A model generated the notes under the pieces. That model was not told the DNA's origin and searched no databases. It saw nothing but the letters and a program-made list of their open reading frames with translations. The position numbers and the translations under genes are program-made. Below, piece after piece: positions 35,104 through 47,431 of a stretch of DNA of 64,000 bases; position 1 is the first letter of the stretch; each line of letters begins with the position of its first letter. The stretch lies in contig NZ_JAABNO010000009.1 of the NCBI RefSeq assembly GCF_009928445.1, positions 62,001 to 126,000 on the forward strand, in the 5' to 3' direction. The stretch is from Clostridium sp. C8-1-8. Lineage in GTDB: Bacteria; Bacillota; Clostridia; Clostridiales; Clostridiaceae.

Positions 35104-36249
35104 ATGAATGATAAATTTGTCTATGCACCAGGTCCTACTGGTGTGAGAGAAAACGTGAGATTGGAAAGGTCAAAGGTTACTACAAATCCAGATGTTGACG
35201 AGGAATTCGTAGAGTTTTACAAAAATACCTGCGACAAGATAGGGAAGATAATAAAAACCGATAATTCAGTGTACATATTAAGTGGAGAAGGAATTTTAGG
35301 CTTAGAAGCAGCTTGTGCATCACTTACTGAACCTGGAGACAGAGTGCTTGTATTAGACAATGGCATCTACGGTAGAGGATTTAAGGATTTTGTTGAGATG
35401 TACGGAGGTGAAGGTATACTTTTTTCAGATGAATACAACAAAGCTATAGATACAAGTAAATTAGCTGAATTTTTAGATAAGGATCACAACTTTAAGTATG
35501 CAACAATAGTTCATTGTGATACGCCTACAGGTGTTCTTAATGATTTGTCTAAAATATGTCCTCTGCTAAATGAGTATGGAATATTAACTGTTGTAGACTC
35601 TGTTTCAGCAATGGCAGGTGAAGATATAAAAGTTGATCAGTGGAAGATTGATATAGCTTTAGGCGGGTCGCAGAAAGCTTTTTCAGCTCCAGCGGGGCTT
35701 ACGATGGTTAGCGTTAGTGAGAAAGCTAAATATGCCATGAGCAAAAGAAAAAGTCCTATAATAGGCTTTTATTGTAATTTGACCATCTGGGAAAACTACT
35801 ATAAAGATAAATGGTTTCCATACACTATGCCAATAAGTGATATTATGGGGTTAAGCAAAGCTGTAGATAATATTTTAGAAGAAGGTATTGAAAATGTCCT
35901 TAGAAGACATGAAAGATGTGCAAATGCAGTAAGAAAGGCCATAAGAGAATATGGGCTAGAACTATTTTTATCTGATGGATATTCCAATACAGTTACGGCA
36001 GTAAGAATACCAGAAGACATAGGAGCATTAAAACTTAAAGAGCACATGTTAAAAAAATACAGAACTTTAATAATCACTTCACTAAAGCCATATGATAATG
36101 AAATCTTAAGAATAGGGCATATGGGGGAAAATGCTCGTGAAGATAAAATAGTTTATGCTTTAAGTGTAATTGATAGAGGCTTAAAGGATTTGGGGTTTGA
36201 AACAGATAAGGATTTGGTGAGCTTATATAATAAGCATTTAACAGAATAG
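35104..36249 (+). CDS. Class V aminotransferase (alanine-glyoxylate/serine-pyruvate type)
   Basis: The product has 381 residues from ATG 35104, 8 nt after GGAGG. The TTG at 35098 is too close to that site. It is a PLP enzyme of fold type I. The signature blocks are PGPTGVRENV, LSGEGILGLEAACASL, VHCDTPTGVLNDL, VVDSVSAMAGE and the PLP lysine in GGSQKAFSAPAGL (Lys191). This matches the family of small-molecule aminotransferases that includes serine-glyoxylate and PucG-type ureidoglycine-glyoxylate enzymes. The substrate is not determinable. A terminator-like hairpin in the leader hints at attenuation control. Confidence 0.85.
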   Translation: MNDKFVYAPGPTGVRENVRLERSKVTTNPDVDEEFVEFYKNTCDKIGKIIKTDNSVYILSGEGILGLEAACASLTEPGDRVLVLDNGIYGRGFKDFVEMYGGEGILFSDEYNKAIDTSKLAEFLDKDHNFKYATIVHCDTPTGVLNDLSKICPLLNEYGILTVVDSVSAMAGEDIKVDQWKIDIALGGSQKAFSAPAGLTMVSVSEKAKYAMSKRKSPIIGFYCNLTIWENYYKDKWFPYTMPISDIMGLSKAVDNILEEGIENVLRRHERCANAVRKAIREYGLELFLSDGYSNTVTAVRIPEDIGALKLKEHMLKKYRTLIITSLKPYDNEILRIGHMGENAREDKIVYALSVIDRGLKDLGFETDKDLVSLYNKHLTE

Positions 36250-36278
36250 CACTAAGTCGCACAACATTAGAATATTAG

Positions 36279-36345
36279 GCTCTGTTAAAGTACTGTGTTG
36301 AAATTAAGTGGTCAGACATCTGATATTTAAATGAGCTTGCGTTAA
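36279..36345 (+). repeat. Palindromic-repeat family B, copy 1 (left arm)
   Basis: This arm contains TGTTGAAATTAAGTGGTCAG and ATGAGCTTGCG, as at 40672-40735. Its first 23 nt (36280-36302) are identical to the reverse complement of 55958-55980. The right arm is degenerate or missing. It lies in the leader of the ECF S-component gene. Confidence 0.65.
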
Positions 36346-36433
36346 TAGATATCTAATATAGCATCTATCGTATAACTAGTTATTTTTTACAAAAGTTTTA
36401 AATATAGTGAATAAATAAAGGTGGGGCTAGATA

Positions 36434-36967
36434 ATGGAAATAAATAGAGATAAAAGTAAATTTACAACTAAATACTTGGTGCAGACAGCATTATTAGTAG
36501 CACTGGTTTTTGTAGCAACTTCTTTAATTAAGATTAGATTACCTTTTGTATCTAATGGTGGACTGGTTCATCTTGGAACTGCAATGCTATTTATAACTGC
36601 AATAGTATTTGGAAAGGAAAAGGGAGCAATAGCTGGAGCTATAGGTATGGCAATCTTTGATTTATCTTCAGGTTGGGCTCTTTGGGCACCATTTACTTTT
36701 GTAGTAAGAGGAATTATGGGGTATATGGTAGGAGCTATAGCTTGGAGTGGAAAGAAAGAAGGCAATAGTATTGTATTAAATATTGCTGCCATTATTTTAT
36801 CTGGAATATGGATGCTCTTTGGGTATTATGTTACTGAGGGAGTTCTTTATGGTAATTGGATAGCGCCAGTACAATCTATACCTGGAAATGTTACTCAAAT
36901 CGTTATAGGTTTAATATTTGGGTTGCCAATTGCTAAGATATTAAAGAGATATGCTAAATATCTATAA
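36434..36967 (+). CDS. ECF transporter S component (vitamin uptake)
   Basis: The product has 177 residues and five to six hydrophobic helices. The first helix carries LVQTALLVALVFVATSLIKI. A loop VSNGGLVHLGTAMLFI follows, and then the Gly/Ala-rich FGKEKGAIAGAIGMAIFDL typical of S components of the riboflavin/HMP-like class. These proteins bind a vitamin with high affinity and share an energising EcfAAT module encoded elsewhere. The ligand cannot be named, and no riboswitch is visible upstream to help. AGGTGGGG precedes the ATG. A strong hairpin terminator follows at 37080-37130. Confidence 0.8.
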   Translation: MEINRDKSKFTTKYLVQTALLVALVFVATSLIKIRLPFVSNGGLVHLGTAMLFITAIVFGKEKGAIAGAIGMAIFDLSSGWALWAPFTFVVRGIMGYMVGAIAWSGKKEGNSIVLNIAAIILSGIWMLFGYYVTEGVLYGNWIAPVQSIPGNVTQIVIGLIFGLPIAKILKRYAKYL

Positions 36968-37079
36968 AAGTGAATCACTTATATAGTAAATCTATCTAAA
37001 ATCTACGTTAACTTTTTATAGGAGTATTGTAGGATATAGGCTTTATCAATAAAGTGATACGTAATTGAATGAACATAAT

Positions 37080-37130
37080 AAAGCTCTAGCAAAGAAGTGA
37101 TAAACTAATTGCTAGAGCTTTGATTTTTTG
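37080..37130. terminator. Hairpin terminator between convergent genes
   Basis: AAGCTCTAGCA (37081-37091) pairs with TGCTAGAGCTT (37110-37120), followed by TGATTTTTTG. It serves the ECF gene and perhaps the cellulase gene on the other strand. Confidence 0.75.
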
Positions 37131-37181
37131 TTCTTAATATAACTTTAGTAAATTTTTTACCAAGAGTTCACTTATATTAAC

Positions 37182-39146
37182 TTAAGGTTCTACTCCATAC
37201 TTTAATACACCTGAAAGGTAACCTGTAACCTTATTCCAATCTGTATAAGAAGTTGCAGTAGAGTTGAAAGAATAGTCACCAGTTTGAGTATAGTTAGTCC
37301 AATCGACTTTAGATACTCTAACTTGAATTTCTACGCTTTGACCAGCAGCAAGAGTACCTGCAGTACTAGTGAAGCCTATTTCAACATAAGAATCTGCACC
37401 GGTTTTTGCAGTTGAGAGCTTACCAAAGGTTCCAGTAACATTGCTTGAGCCTACTGTAGACCAGTCACAGAAGAAGTTTTGTGCTTTATCTGTATCAGTA
37501 GTGTAGTAATAGCGTATCTTTACATTGGATAAAGTTATAGCTGACGTACTTGTATTTGTAAGTTTTAATTTTGGACTAAGTGTATTGGAGGAAACGGATG
37601 TAGTACCATTGAATTCTTGTATTTTTATGCTTGCAGATTGATCAGAGGAATCTATTATGTTGACTCCAATAACTGGATCGTTACCTGCACTAAAGTCAAA
37701 GGTAAGATTTGTAGTGCCAATTGGCTGTTTAGCAAGGTAGCTTTTAGATATAGTCACAGTATTGCTTGAAATGGTATAGTCTGTACCTGCTACCAATGCT
37801 GTTGAACCGTTAGATATTGCACTTAAGGTGTTTCCATTTAGGTTCATAACTACTGATATATCACTTTGTGCTGAAATTTTAATATCGAAGGTAGCTGTGG
37901 TAGGGGTAATTGTAGAACTAGGAGCAATGGTTGTACCGATTCCACTCATTATAGCATCAATAATGCCCTGCTGAGTTACAGCATTTGTAGATCTATTAAA
38001 TAAACCAAAGCCATAAGCCCCATTGTAACCATTGTCCCAATAAACAGGAACAGCGCTATACTGTTTTGCTGTAGAACATACTGCTTTAGCAAAGGCAGCA
38101 CGGTAAGTATTATTAGTTGAATCAGCACTAGTTTTATCTACTGAGCCATATTCGCCTAATATAACTGGGTATCCTTGAGTTACAAACTTGTCGTACATGG
38201 CTTTTAGCTGAGTAGTTAAATAATCTTCTTGTCCCCAAGTTGATTTTCTAGAGCTATTGGTAGAGGTTGATCCCCACTGAGTTATTGTTCCAGATTCTTC
38301 TCCACAGAAATCCCAAGGTGAATAGTAGTGAGCGGAAAGCATTATTCTCTTTTCTGAAGCTGGAATTGTAGCTGATCTATAATTGTCTGTAGGGAGTGCA
38401 AAACCGTAGTTACCTACTGTATAATCAATGTTTGTGTTCCAACCAGGTATAAGTAGCCATCTTGCGCTGTTATTACCACCAGTTTGTCTTACAGTATCAA
38501 CAAAGATTTGATTATAAGCATTTATATTAGCATAATAAGTAGCATTAGGAGTACCATAGGTACCATCAAATTCTTCATTCATAGACTCAAATATCAAGTG
38601 TTCGTTGTAATTTACGAAAGTATTTGCGATTTGCTGCCATACTTTTTGATATTTGGCTTTAATAGTGGCTTGATCACCTGAATCACATATCAGCCATGAA
38701 CCACTAACAGTTTTGTAACCATCACCATGCATGTTAATGATTACATACAAGCCTTCACTATAAGCATAATCTACTACTTCTTTTACTCTAGCAAGCCAAG
38801 CTGAATTAATAGTATAATCAGGTGCACTTCCTATTGTACTTAAATAAGATACTGGAATACGGATTGTTTTAAAACCAGCAGCTTTTACTTTTTGAATTAA
38901 TGATTTTGTTATTGTTGGATTGCCCCAGGCAGTTTCACTAGGGGTACCGCTATTACTGGCCTCAAGCTGATTACCTAAGTTCCAGCCTGCTCCCATTGAG
39001 GAAACAATCTGTGAGGCATTTAATTGAGTAAAATCACTACTTAAAGTAGTAGCAGCATGAGCTACTAAACCCCAGCTAGGAATAACATTTGCAAATAAGA
39101 ATGCCACTACCAGTAGGAAAAGTTTTGATGACTTAACTTTTGACAT
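37182..39146 (-). CDS. Secreted GH5 endoglucanase with X2 and CBM3 modules
   Basis: The product has 654 residues. It has a signal peptide (lysines, hydrophobic core, VAHAAT cleavage region near residue 32). The GH5 catalytic domain spans about 40-400: GAGWNLGNQLEA, IRIPVSYL, INMHGDGY, the acid/base Glu in ESMNEEFDG and the nucleophile Glu in ILGEYGSVDK. An X2 (Ig-like) module follows at about 415-500, with GTDYTISSNTVTISKSYL. A family 3 cellulose-binding module closes the protein (about 505-654, with LKLTNTSTSAITLSNVKIRY and DWSTVGSSNVTGTF). There is no dockerin, so it is a free secreted cellulase. It is a paralogue of the next gene upstream. AGGAGGT precedes the ATG, and a family-B repeat lies 26 bp before the start. 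Confidence 0.92.
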   Translation of the reverse strand: MSKVKSSKLFLLVVAFLFANVIPSWGLVAHAATTLSSDFTQLNASQIVSSMGAGWNLGNQLEASNSGTPSETAWGNPTITKSLIQKVKAAGFKTIRIPVSYLSTIGSAPDYTINSAWLARVKEVVDYAYSEGLYVIINMHGDGYKTVSGSWLICDSGDQATIKAKYQKVWQQIANTFVNYNEHLIFESMNEEFDGTYGTPNATYYANINAYNQIFVDTVRQTGGNNSARWLLIPGWNTNIDYTVGNYGFALPTDNYRSATIPASEKRIMLSAHYYSPWDFCGEESGTITQWGSTSTNSSRKSTWGQEDYLTTQLKAMYDKFVTQGYPVILGEYGSVDKTSADSTNNTYRAAFAKAVCSTAKQYSAVPVYWDNGYNGAYGFGLFNRSTNAVTQQGIIDAIMSGIGTTIAPSSTITPTTATFDIKISAQSDISVVMNLNGNTLSAISNGSTALVAGTDYTISSNTVTISKSYLAKQPIGTTNLTFDFSAGNDPVIGVNIIDSSDQSASIKIQEFNGTTSVSSNTLSPKLKLTNTSTSAITLSNVKIRYYYTTDTDKAQNFFCDWSTVGSSNVTGTFGKLSTAKTGADSYVEIGFTSTAGTLAAGQSVEIQVRVSKVDWTNYTQTGDYSFNSTATSYTDWNKVTGYLSGVLKYGVEP

Positions 39147-39171
39147 AATAAAACATACCTCCTATTTTTTA

Positions 39172-39297
39172 GTCTCTATTTGAGTACCATGTTGAAGTTA
39201 AGCGGTCAGTGATCCGTCGCTTTAATGAGCTTGAGCAAAGAATTAATATAATTTCTTCATGGCCACTTAATTTCTATAATATTCTTAAATATAGCCC
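39172..39297 (-). repeat. Palindromic-repeat family B, copy 2, in the leader of the first GH5 gene
   Basis: The left arm (ATGTTGAAGTTAAGCGGTCA and AATGAGCTTGAGC) and the right arm (ATGGCCACTTAATTTC and AAATATAGCCC) are imperfect reverse complements. It is a 126-bp version of the element at 40672-40870. Confidence 0.7.
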
Positions 39298-39418
39298 TTT
39301 TTGTTTAACTAAGATTCGTATGATAAATATAAAGTGTCTAGTGGTAATGAATAAAATATTAGTTTATTTAGAAACTTTATAAACACAATTTAAAAAGTGC
39401 ACGAAGCTGAAGGTTACA

Positions 39419-40642
39419 TTAGTTGCCATTAATACCGCTCATTATTGCGTTGATGATTCCTTGCTGAGTTACAGTGTTATTAGACCTGTTGAATAAACCG
39501 AAGCCATATTGTCCATTGTATCCGTTGTCCCAGTATACAGGAACTGAAACATATTTTTTCGCAGTAGAACAAACAGCTTTTGCAAAAGCAGCACGATAGG
39601 TATTGTTAGTTGAATCAGCGCTTGTCTTATCTACTGAACCATATTCTCCAATTACTACTGGATAACCTTGAGTAACGAATTTATCGTACATGGATTTAAA
39701 CTCTGAATTTAGATAGTCTTCTTGCCCCCAAGTTGACTTTTTTGAAGTATTCGTAGCAGTTGCTCCCCATTGAGTTATATTGGCTGATTCTTCGCCACAG
39801 AAATCCCAAGGTGAATAGTAGTGAACAGAAATCATTACTCTCTTTTCTGAACTAGGTACAGTTGATGACCTGTAACTATCCTTAGGTAGAGCAAAGCCAT
39901 AGTTTCCAGCTGTATAGTCAATGTTTGTATTCCATCCAGGAATAAGAAGCCATCTTGCACTGTTATTGCCACCGGTTTGTCTTACAGTATCGACAAAGAT
40001 TTGATTATAAGCATTTATATTTGAATAATAAGTTGTGTTAGGCGTACCATAAGTCCCATCAAATTCTTCATTCATTGATTCGAAAATAAGATGTTCATTA
40101 TAATTTACAAAGGTATTTGCTATTTGCTGCCAAGCCTTTTGATATTTAGTTTTAATAGTAGTTTGGTCACTTGAATCGCAGATAAGCCATGAACCACTTA
40201 CTGACTTATAACCATCACCATGCATATTAATGATTACATATAAACCTTGGCTATAAGCATAATCAACCACTTGCTTTACTCTAGATAACCAAGTTGGATT
40301 GATGGTGTAGTTTGGTGCGCTACCTATTGCGTTTAAGTAAGATACAGGAATACGGATGGTCTTAAAGCCAGCAGCTTTAACTTTCTGAATTAAGGCTTGG
40401 GTAACAGTTGGGTTGCCCCAGGCAGTCTCATTAGGTGTACCATTGTTATTTGCTTCAAGCTGATTGCCTAAGTTCCAGCCTGCGCCCATAGCTGAAACAA
40501 TTTGAGAAGAGTTAAGTTGTTTGAAGTCAGAAGTCATTGAAGGTGCAGCATTTGCTACAGCAGTCCAGTTAGGCACGGCACTGGTAAATAAAAAGGCCAT
40601 TGCTAATAGAAGTGGTCTAAAGGATTTAATTTTAGAAAACAT
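39419..40642 (-). CDS. Secreted GH5 endoglucanase, single domain
   Basis: The product has 407 residues. The signal peptide ends near VANAAPS (about residue 33). The GH5 domain is nearly the same as in the adjacent 654-residue enzyme, with GAGWNLGNQLEANN, INMHGDGYKSVSGSW, acid/base in ESMNEEFDG and nucleophile in VIGEYGSVDK. The protein stops exactly where the X2 linker begins in the paralogue (MSGINGN). It therefore lacks a binding module and probably prefers soluble glucan or mixed-linkage substrates. GGAGGT precedes the ATG. It lies upstream of the larger gene on the same strand, 272 bp apart, and both leaders contain the family-B repeat. Tandem duplication is clear. Confidence 0.92.
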   Translation of the reverse strand: MFSKIKSFRPLLLAMAFLFTSAVPNWTAVANAAPSMTSDFKQLNSSQIVSAMGAGWNLGNQLEANNNGTPNETAWGNPTVTQALIQKVKAAGFKTIRIPVSYLNAIGSAPNYTINPTWLSRVKQVVDYAYSQGLYVIINMHGDGYKSVSGSWLICDSSDQTTIKTKYQKAWQQIANTFVNYNEHLIFESMNEEFDGTYGTPNTTYYSNINAYNQIFVDTVRQTGGNNSARWLLIPGWNTNIDYTAGNYGFALPKDSYRSSTVPSSEKRVMISVHYYSPWDFCGEESANITQWGATATNTSKKSTWGQEDYLNSEFKSMYDKFVTQGYPVVIGEYGSVDKTSADSTNNTYRAAFAKAVCSTAKKYVSVPVYWDNGYNGQYGFGLFNRSNNTVTQQGIINAIMSGINGN

Positions 40643-40671
40643 AATATATTACCTCCAAGTTTTATATTTTT

Positions 40672-40870
40672 GCTCTGTTAAGGTGCGATGTTGAAATTAA
40701 TTGGTCAGTCATCCGATGATTAGATGAGCTTGCGCAAAAAATCACTAATAAAGAACGTATTAGCGATTTTTAAAGCCATTCCATCTGAAAAAATCATTTA
40801 ATTCTAATAGCTCGCTCATATAGCATCTTCTTTATGACCATTTAAGTTCAACAATATTCCTAAACATAGC
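40672..40870 (-). repeat. Palindromic-repeat family B, full-length copy 3, in the leader of the second GH5 gene
   Basis: This 199-bp element has two imperfectly complementary 65-nt arms. The left arm has GCTCTGTTAAGG, TGTTGAAATTAATTGGTCA and ATGAGCTTGC. The right arm, reversed, has GCTATGTTTAGG, TGTTGAACTTAAATGGTCA and ATGAGCGAGC. A smaller hairpin in the middle (AAAATCACTAAT with ATTAGCGATTTT) completes it. It begins 30 bp before the GH5 start codon. Confidence 0.8.
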
Positions 40871-41008
40871 TTGTTTTTTATATTTTCATATACTTTAGAA
40901 AATAAGATTGTCTATGCTAAAGTATGAGTAGTTAGAATGTGATCATTAAATAAGTCAGAAAAATAAAGTTAATTTATTTATATAGCAAGGGCTGACATAT
41001 TACTTTTC

Positions 41009-41022
41009 AGTAATCGGTTTCA
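41009..41022 (-). promoter_or_regulatory. Putative catabolite response element (cre)
   Basis: On the minus strand the sequence is TGAAACCGATTACT, which fits 13 of 14 positions of the CcpA consensus TGWAANCGNTNWCA. It lies about 370 bp before the first GH5 gene, so CcpA-mediated glucose repression of the cellulases is plausible. Confidence 0.4.
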
Positions 41023-41566
41023 AATGATTCTATTTTTAATGCTAAAAATAGATGTACTAATGTGAAATATATATATACTTTTAAGTGAGTTGAAAAAACA
41101 CTCTAGAATTTATAATAGCAGTGCTTATATACATAAGGTAAATATATATAATCTTTGGTTAAAGGCTAATGCTTTAGAAATGACCTACATATTAGTATTA
41201 AGATATATTTTTCATTGAACTTACTTAGCTTAATTTATGTTTGTATGAAAAATTAAAACGATGTCTAAAAATGTTATTGGATTTTAAAAGAGAATAATAG
41301 AGCTAAATTAAATAACTTTAAATTTAGAAATTTGAAAAATAAATATTGTTAATAGAATTGTGTAAAGTTTATTGAAAGTTAGAAAGAATAATCATAGAAT
41401 AGTACTATTTTTTTACTTTGACAATTGCAATTAATGTTACGTTAGACCTTATTTATGTTTCACCTCCCTTTGTATTTTTATATATGGTAGTTATTTTTGA
41501 TACTATAATTACATAATATAGAAAATTTTCCTTAATGTAAATAGCAAAGTTAATAAAATTTATGTT

Positions 41567-41605
41567 AAAAACTCTCGATGAATCTACCAAGAGTTTTTAT
41601 AGTTT
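41567..41605 (-). terminator. Terminator after the LysR gene
   Basis: AAAAACTCT (41567-41575) pairs with AGAGTTTTT (41590-41598). On the minus strand it lies 27 nt beyond the LysR stop, with a T-rich tail. Confidence 0.55.
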
Positions 41606-41624
41606 TTTGGGTAAGGGCTAACTG

Positions 41625-42506
41625 TTACATATTTTGATGAAAATCTCTTATTATATCTAAGAAGGCTTTTAATATATCATCTATGAATAAATCCTTTCTA
41701 TATATAAGATTAATAGTTTGTTTAGGAGGGTAGTCAGAAATGGAGATAGCCTTAAAATCTACTTGCTTTACAGACTTTACATAGGAGTTTGGTAAAATTG
41801 TAATATTATCAGAGTTTTCTATAAGTCTTAGGCAAGAATCTAAATTTGCAGCTTGTATTCTTGGCTTGCATATATGATTAATCCTATCAAAAGCCTTATC
41901 TATATTTCTTCTAGAGTTAGAATTTTGAGCTAATAACACTATGTTTTCTTTAGTCAACTTCTTCAAAGAAACTGAAGATAGTTCAGCTAATTCGTTAGTT
42001 AAAGGTACAACTGCCATGTATGATTCTATATTTAGCAATTCAGAATGTATATCTGAATCATCAGAAGAATAGTATGCAATGCCCAAGTCTAACCTTCCGT
42101 TTTTTACATCTTCAATTATTGTTTTACTGCTATGTTCTTCTATTGTTATTAATACATTGTTATAAATATTATTAAATCTCGAACAAGGTATCAAAAGTAG
42201 ATGTGAGCCAGAAGCGCCTATACGGATTTGAGATCTTGATTTACCTATGTAATTCTTTATATCGCTCTCAGCTTGTTCCAAATCAAAAAATATCTTATAA
42301 ACGTGTTGCTTCAATATTTTACCTGGCTCTGTTAGTACTGTTTTTTTCTGTACATACTCAAAAAGCTTAACATTAAGCATGCTTTCTAAAATCTTAATTT
42401 GATTACTTAAAGTAGGCTGTGAAATATTAAGCCGTTCTGAAGCTTTTGTGTAATGAAGTTCTTCAGCAAGTACTAAAAAGTAATTTAAAAGTCTTATTTC
42501 TAACAT
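41625..42506 (-). CDS. LysR family regulator, probable controller of the beta-glucoside PTS
   Basis: The product has 293 residues. The N-terminal winged helix-turn-helix is typical: LNYFLVLAEELHYTKASERLNISQPTLSNQIK, visible as LHYTKASERLNIS and PTLSNQIKILE. The periplasmic-binding-like effector domain follows (RIGASGSHLLLIP, DLGIAYYSSDD). It is divergent from the PTS/6-phospho-beta-glucosidase genes, with 130 bp between starts, so it is their likely regulator. GGAGGA precedes the ATG. This is unusual because bgl-type PTS operons in Firmicutes are normally controlled by LicT-type antiterminators, and no antiterminator site was found in the leader. Confidence 0.85.
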   Translation of the reverse strand: MLEIRLLNYFLVLAEELHYTKASERLNISQPTLSNQIKILESMLNVKLFEYVQKKTVLTEPGKILKQHVYKIFFDLEQAESDIKNYIGKSRSQIRIGASGSHLLLIPCSRFNNIYNNVLITIEEHSSKTIIEDVKNGRLDLGIAYYSSDDSDIHSELLNIESYMAVVPLTNELAELSSVSLKKLTKENIVLLAQNSNSRRNIDKAFDRINHICKPRIQAANLDSCLRLIENSDNITILPNSYVKSVKQVDFKAISISDYPPKQTINLIYRKDLFIDDILKAFLDIIRDFHQNM

Positions 42507-42605
42507 TAAAAATATTCCTCCATATATAGATATAAACTATGATCACCATATTAAATATAGTATTGATACATATATGATAAGTCAATATAATTTAGTTGTA
42601 AATGA

Positions 42606-44513
<1,908 letters not shown>

Positions 44514-44571
44514 AGACTAAATTAAAGCTTTATGGCACTTTGCAGTTTAAGTATAGGTATTCTTTATGGAA

Positions 44572-44655
44572 ATTTAATTTATAAATGTTCGATAATCCCT
44601 GCTGATGGGGATTATCGGGCCTGCATAAATTAATAGTTGAAGCTGGTCTATATAA
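44572..44655 (+). repeat. Palindromic-repeat family E, copy 2, with central hairpin
   Basis: The centre is GATAATCCC-TGCTGAT-GGGGATTATC. The flanks TTAATTTATAAATG and GCATAAATTAATAGTTGA are imperfect complements. The same structure recurs, inverted, at 63151-63232. It lies between the PTS and GH1 genes and could act as an mRNA hairpin there. Confidence 0.7.
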
Positions 44656-44710
44656 AAGGTGAATAACTTGTTAAAGCATAATGCTACGCAGTAGTAAACA
44701 GAATTTATAA

Positions 44711-46141
<1,431 letters not shown>

Positions 46142-46267
46142 TATATTGAGGTGTAAAAATTTAATTATTCTAAAAGTTAGCTAGTTGGTTGTATATTAGA
46201 AAACTATGCTAAATCCTTAAAATAATTAGATTTAGTTAAAAAGAAGATTATACTTTCAGATACAATA

Positions 46268-46306
46268 AAAAGTTGCTAAAGTCACCAGCTTTAGCAACTT
46301 TTTTCG
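46268..46306. terminator. Bidirectional hairpin terminator
   Basis: AAAGTTGCTAAAG (46268-46281 region) pairs with CTTTAGCAACTTT, followed by TTT. The minus-strand side also shows a T-run. It separates the GH1 gene from the convergent LysR gene. Confidence 0.85.
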
Positions 46307-46355
46307 CATCTGATTTTCTGTATGAAGGTGGAAAAATATAACAAGGTATAGACTG

Positions 46356-47249
46356 CTATATAGATGATACAGTATTTTTTTGATTTGCAATAATTTTTTT
46401 AGAGTACTCTATAAACTTCTTAGAAGCAGGAGAAACTTGCTTTAGTGACTTAATTCCTATACCTAGACTTCTAAAAGAATAGGGTTCAAGAAATAAGGAA
46501 GTAACTTGGTTTGACCACTCTTGAATTATAAGCTTAGGAAGTATGCTGATACCAAGATGGTTTGCAACCATAGATATTATAGCGTAGTCATCTGTGGAAG
46601 AGAATCTTATGTATGGTGTAACCTTTGCCTTGGTCAGTGCTAGATGAATGTCAGAGTCAATTCCTTGAGCGGAGATGATAAAGGGTTGATTTTGAAAAGC
46701 TGAAATAGGATAGGTGCCACCTTTGGATACAGGAAAGTCTTTTGGCAAGATGGCCATAAGAGGATCATCTTGTAAGGATACCCAGTCAAAGCTTTGTGAA
46801 TCTCTTTGACTGCAGAAGCCAAAGTCTACTGTGCTAGTTTCAATCCAAGATTCTATTTCATCTATTCCTCCTTCTTTCATATGAATATCAATGTTAGGAA
46901 AGTCCTTTTGAAATTCATAGATAATCTTAGGAAGCCAGCTTATAGCAATGCTTGAATATGTGCCTATGGTAATTGAACCAGTAACTAAGCCATTTATACC
47001 ATTAATGGTTTGTTCTAGGCGAGAATTGTCCGCAAGAAGCTGCCTTATAAGAGGCTCAATTCTCTTTCCGTTGTCAGTGAGAGAGACTCCTTTTCTAGTT
47101 CTAACGAACAATGAAAACCCCAATTCAGTTTCTAAGTTTTTTATTATGTGACTCACGCCAGACTGAGTATATCCAAGCTTATCTCCACTTATGGTAAAGC
47201 TACCTGTTTCAGCCACATCAGCAAAAAGCTCATATTTTTTAAGATCCAA
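46356..47249 (-). CDS. LysR family regulator divergent from the proline reductase locus
   Basis: The product has 297 residues starting at TTG 47249, with GGAGGGGG about 8 nt upstream. The N-terminus KKYELFADVAETGSFTISGD and SGVSHIIKNLETELGFSLF is a standard LysR winged helix. The effector domain follows (GSITIGTYSSIAISWLP, VDFGFCSQRD, LGISILPKLII). It is divergent from prdC with about 180 bp between starts, the usual arrangement for a LysR activator. I infer that it controls the proline locus, perhaps in response to proline. Clostridioides difficile uses the sigma-54 activator PrdR instead, and no prdR is present here. A possible ATG-N5-CAT site lies at 47301-47311. Confidence 0.8.
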   Translation of the reverse strand: MDLKKYELFADVAETGSFTISGDKLGYTQSGVSHIIKNLETELGFSLFVRTRKGVSLTDNGKRIEPLIRQLLADNSRLEQTINGINGLVTGSITIGTYSSIAISWLPKIIYEFQKDFPNIDIHMKEGGIDEIESWIETSTVDFGFCSQRDSQSFDWVSLQDDPLMAILPKDFPVSKGGTYPISAFQNQPFIISAQGIDSDIHLALTKAKVTPYIRFSSTDDYAIISMVANHLGISILPKLIIQEWSNQVTSLFLEPYSFRSLGIGIKSLKQVSPASKKFIEYSKKIIANQKNTVSSI

Positions 47250-47431
47250 TAAATGCCCCCTCCTTAAGTTTTTATGTGATTGTTTTCATGACAAAATGTA
47301 ATGTCTAGCATGGAAAAGTGTAATTTTACTATTTCTATAATATGTATTATTATATTGAAAAAGCAATAACAATACAATAAAATACACTAATTACTTTATA
47401 AGGTATGTAAATGAATGAAAGGGGGCATGGC

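Larger units (their letters stand above)
40643..41624. other. Long intergenic region upstream of the GH5 pair
   Basis: It holds the family-B element (40672-40870), a cre-like site (41009-41022) and the LysR terminator (41567-41598). A GGGAGGTG on the minus strand near 41465 has no usable start after it. The remaining roughly 550 bp are AT-rich and show no ORF with coding character. Confidence 0.5.

Noticed and set aside
37182-39146. Dockerin or SLH anchor on the GH5 enzyme
   Set aside because: The C-terminus is a CBM3 module. No duplicated calcium-binding dockerin repeats and no SLH motifs are seen.
41455-41475. Good ribosome site (GGGAGGTG) on the minus strand upstream of the GH5 pair
   Set aside because: No ATG, GTG or TTG with a meaningful frame follows at the right distance.
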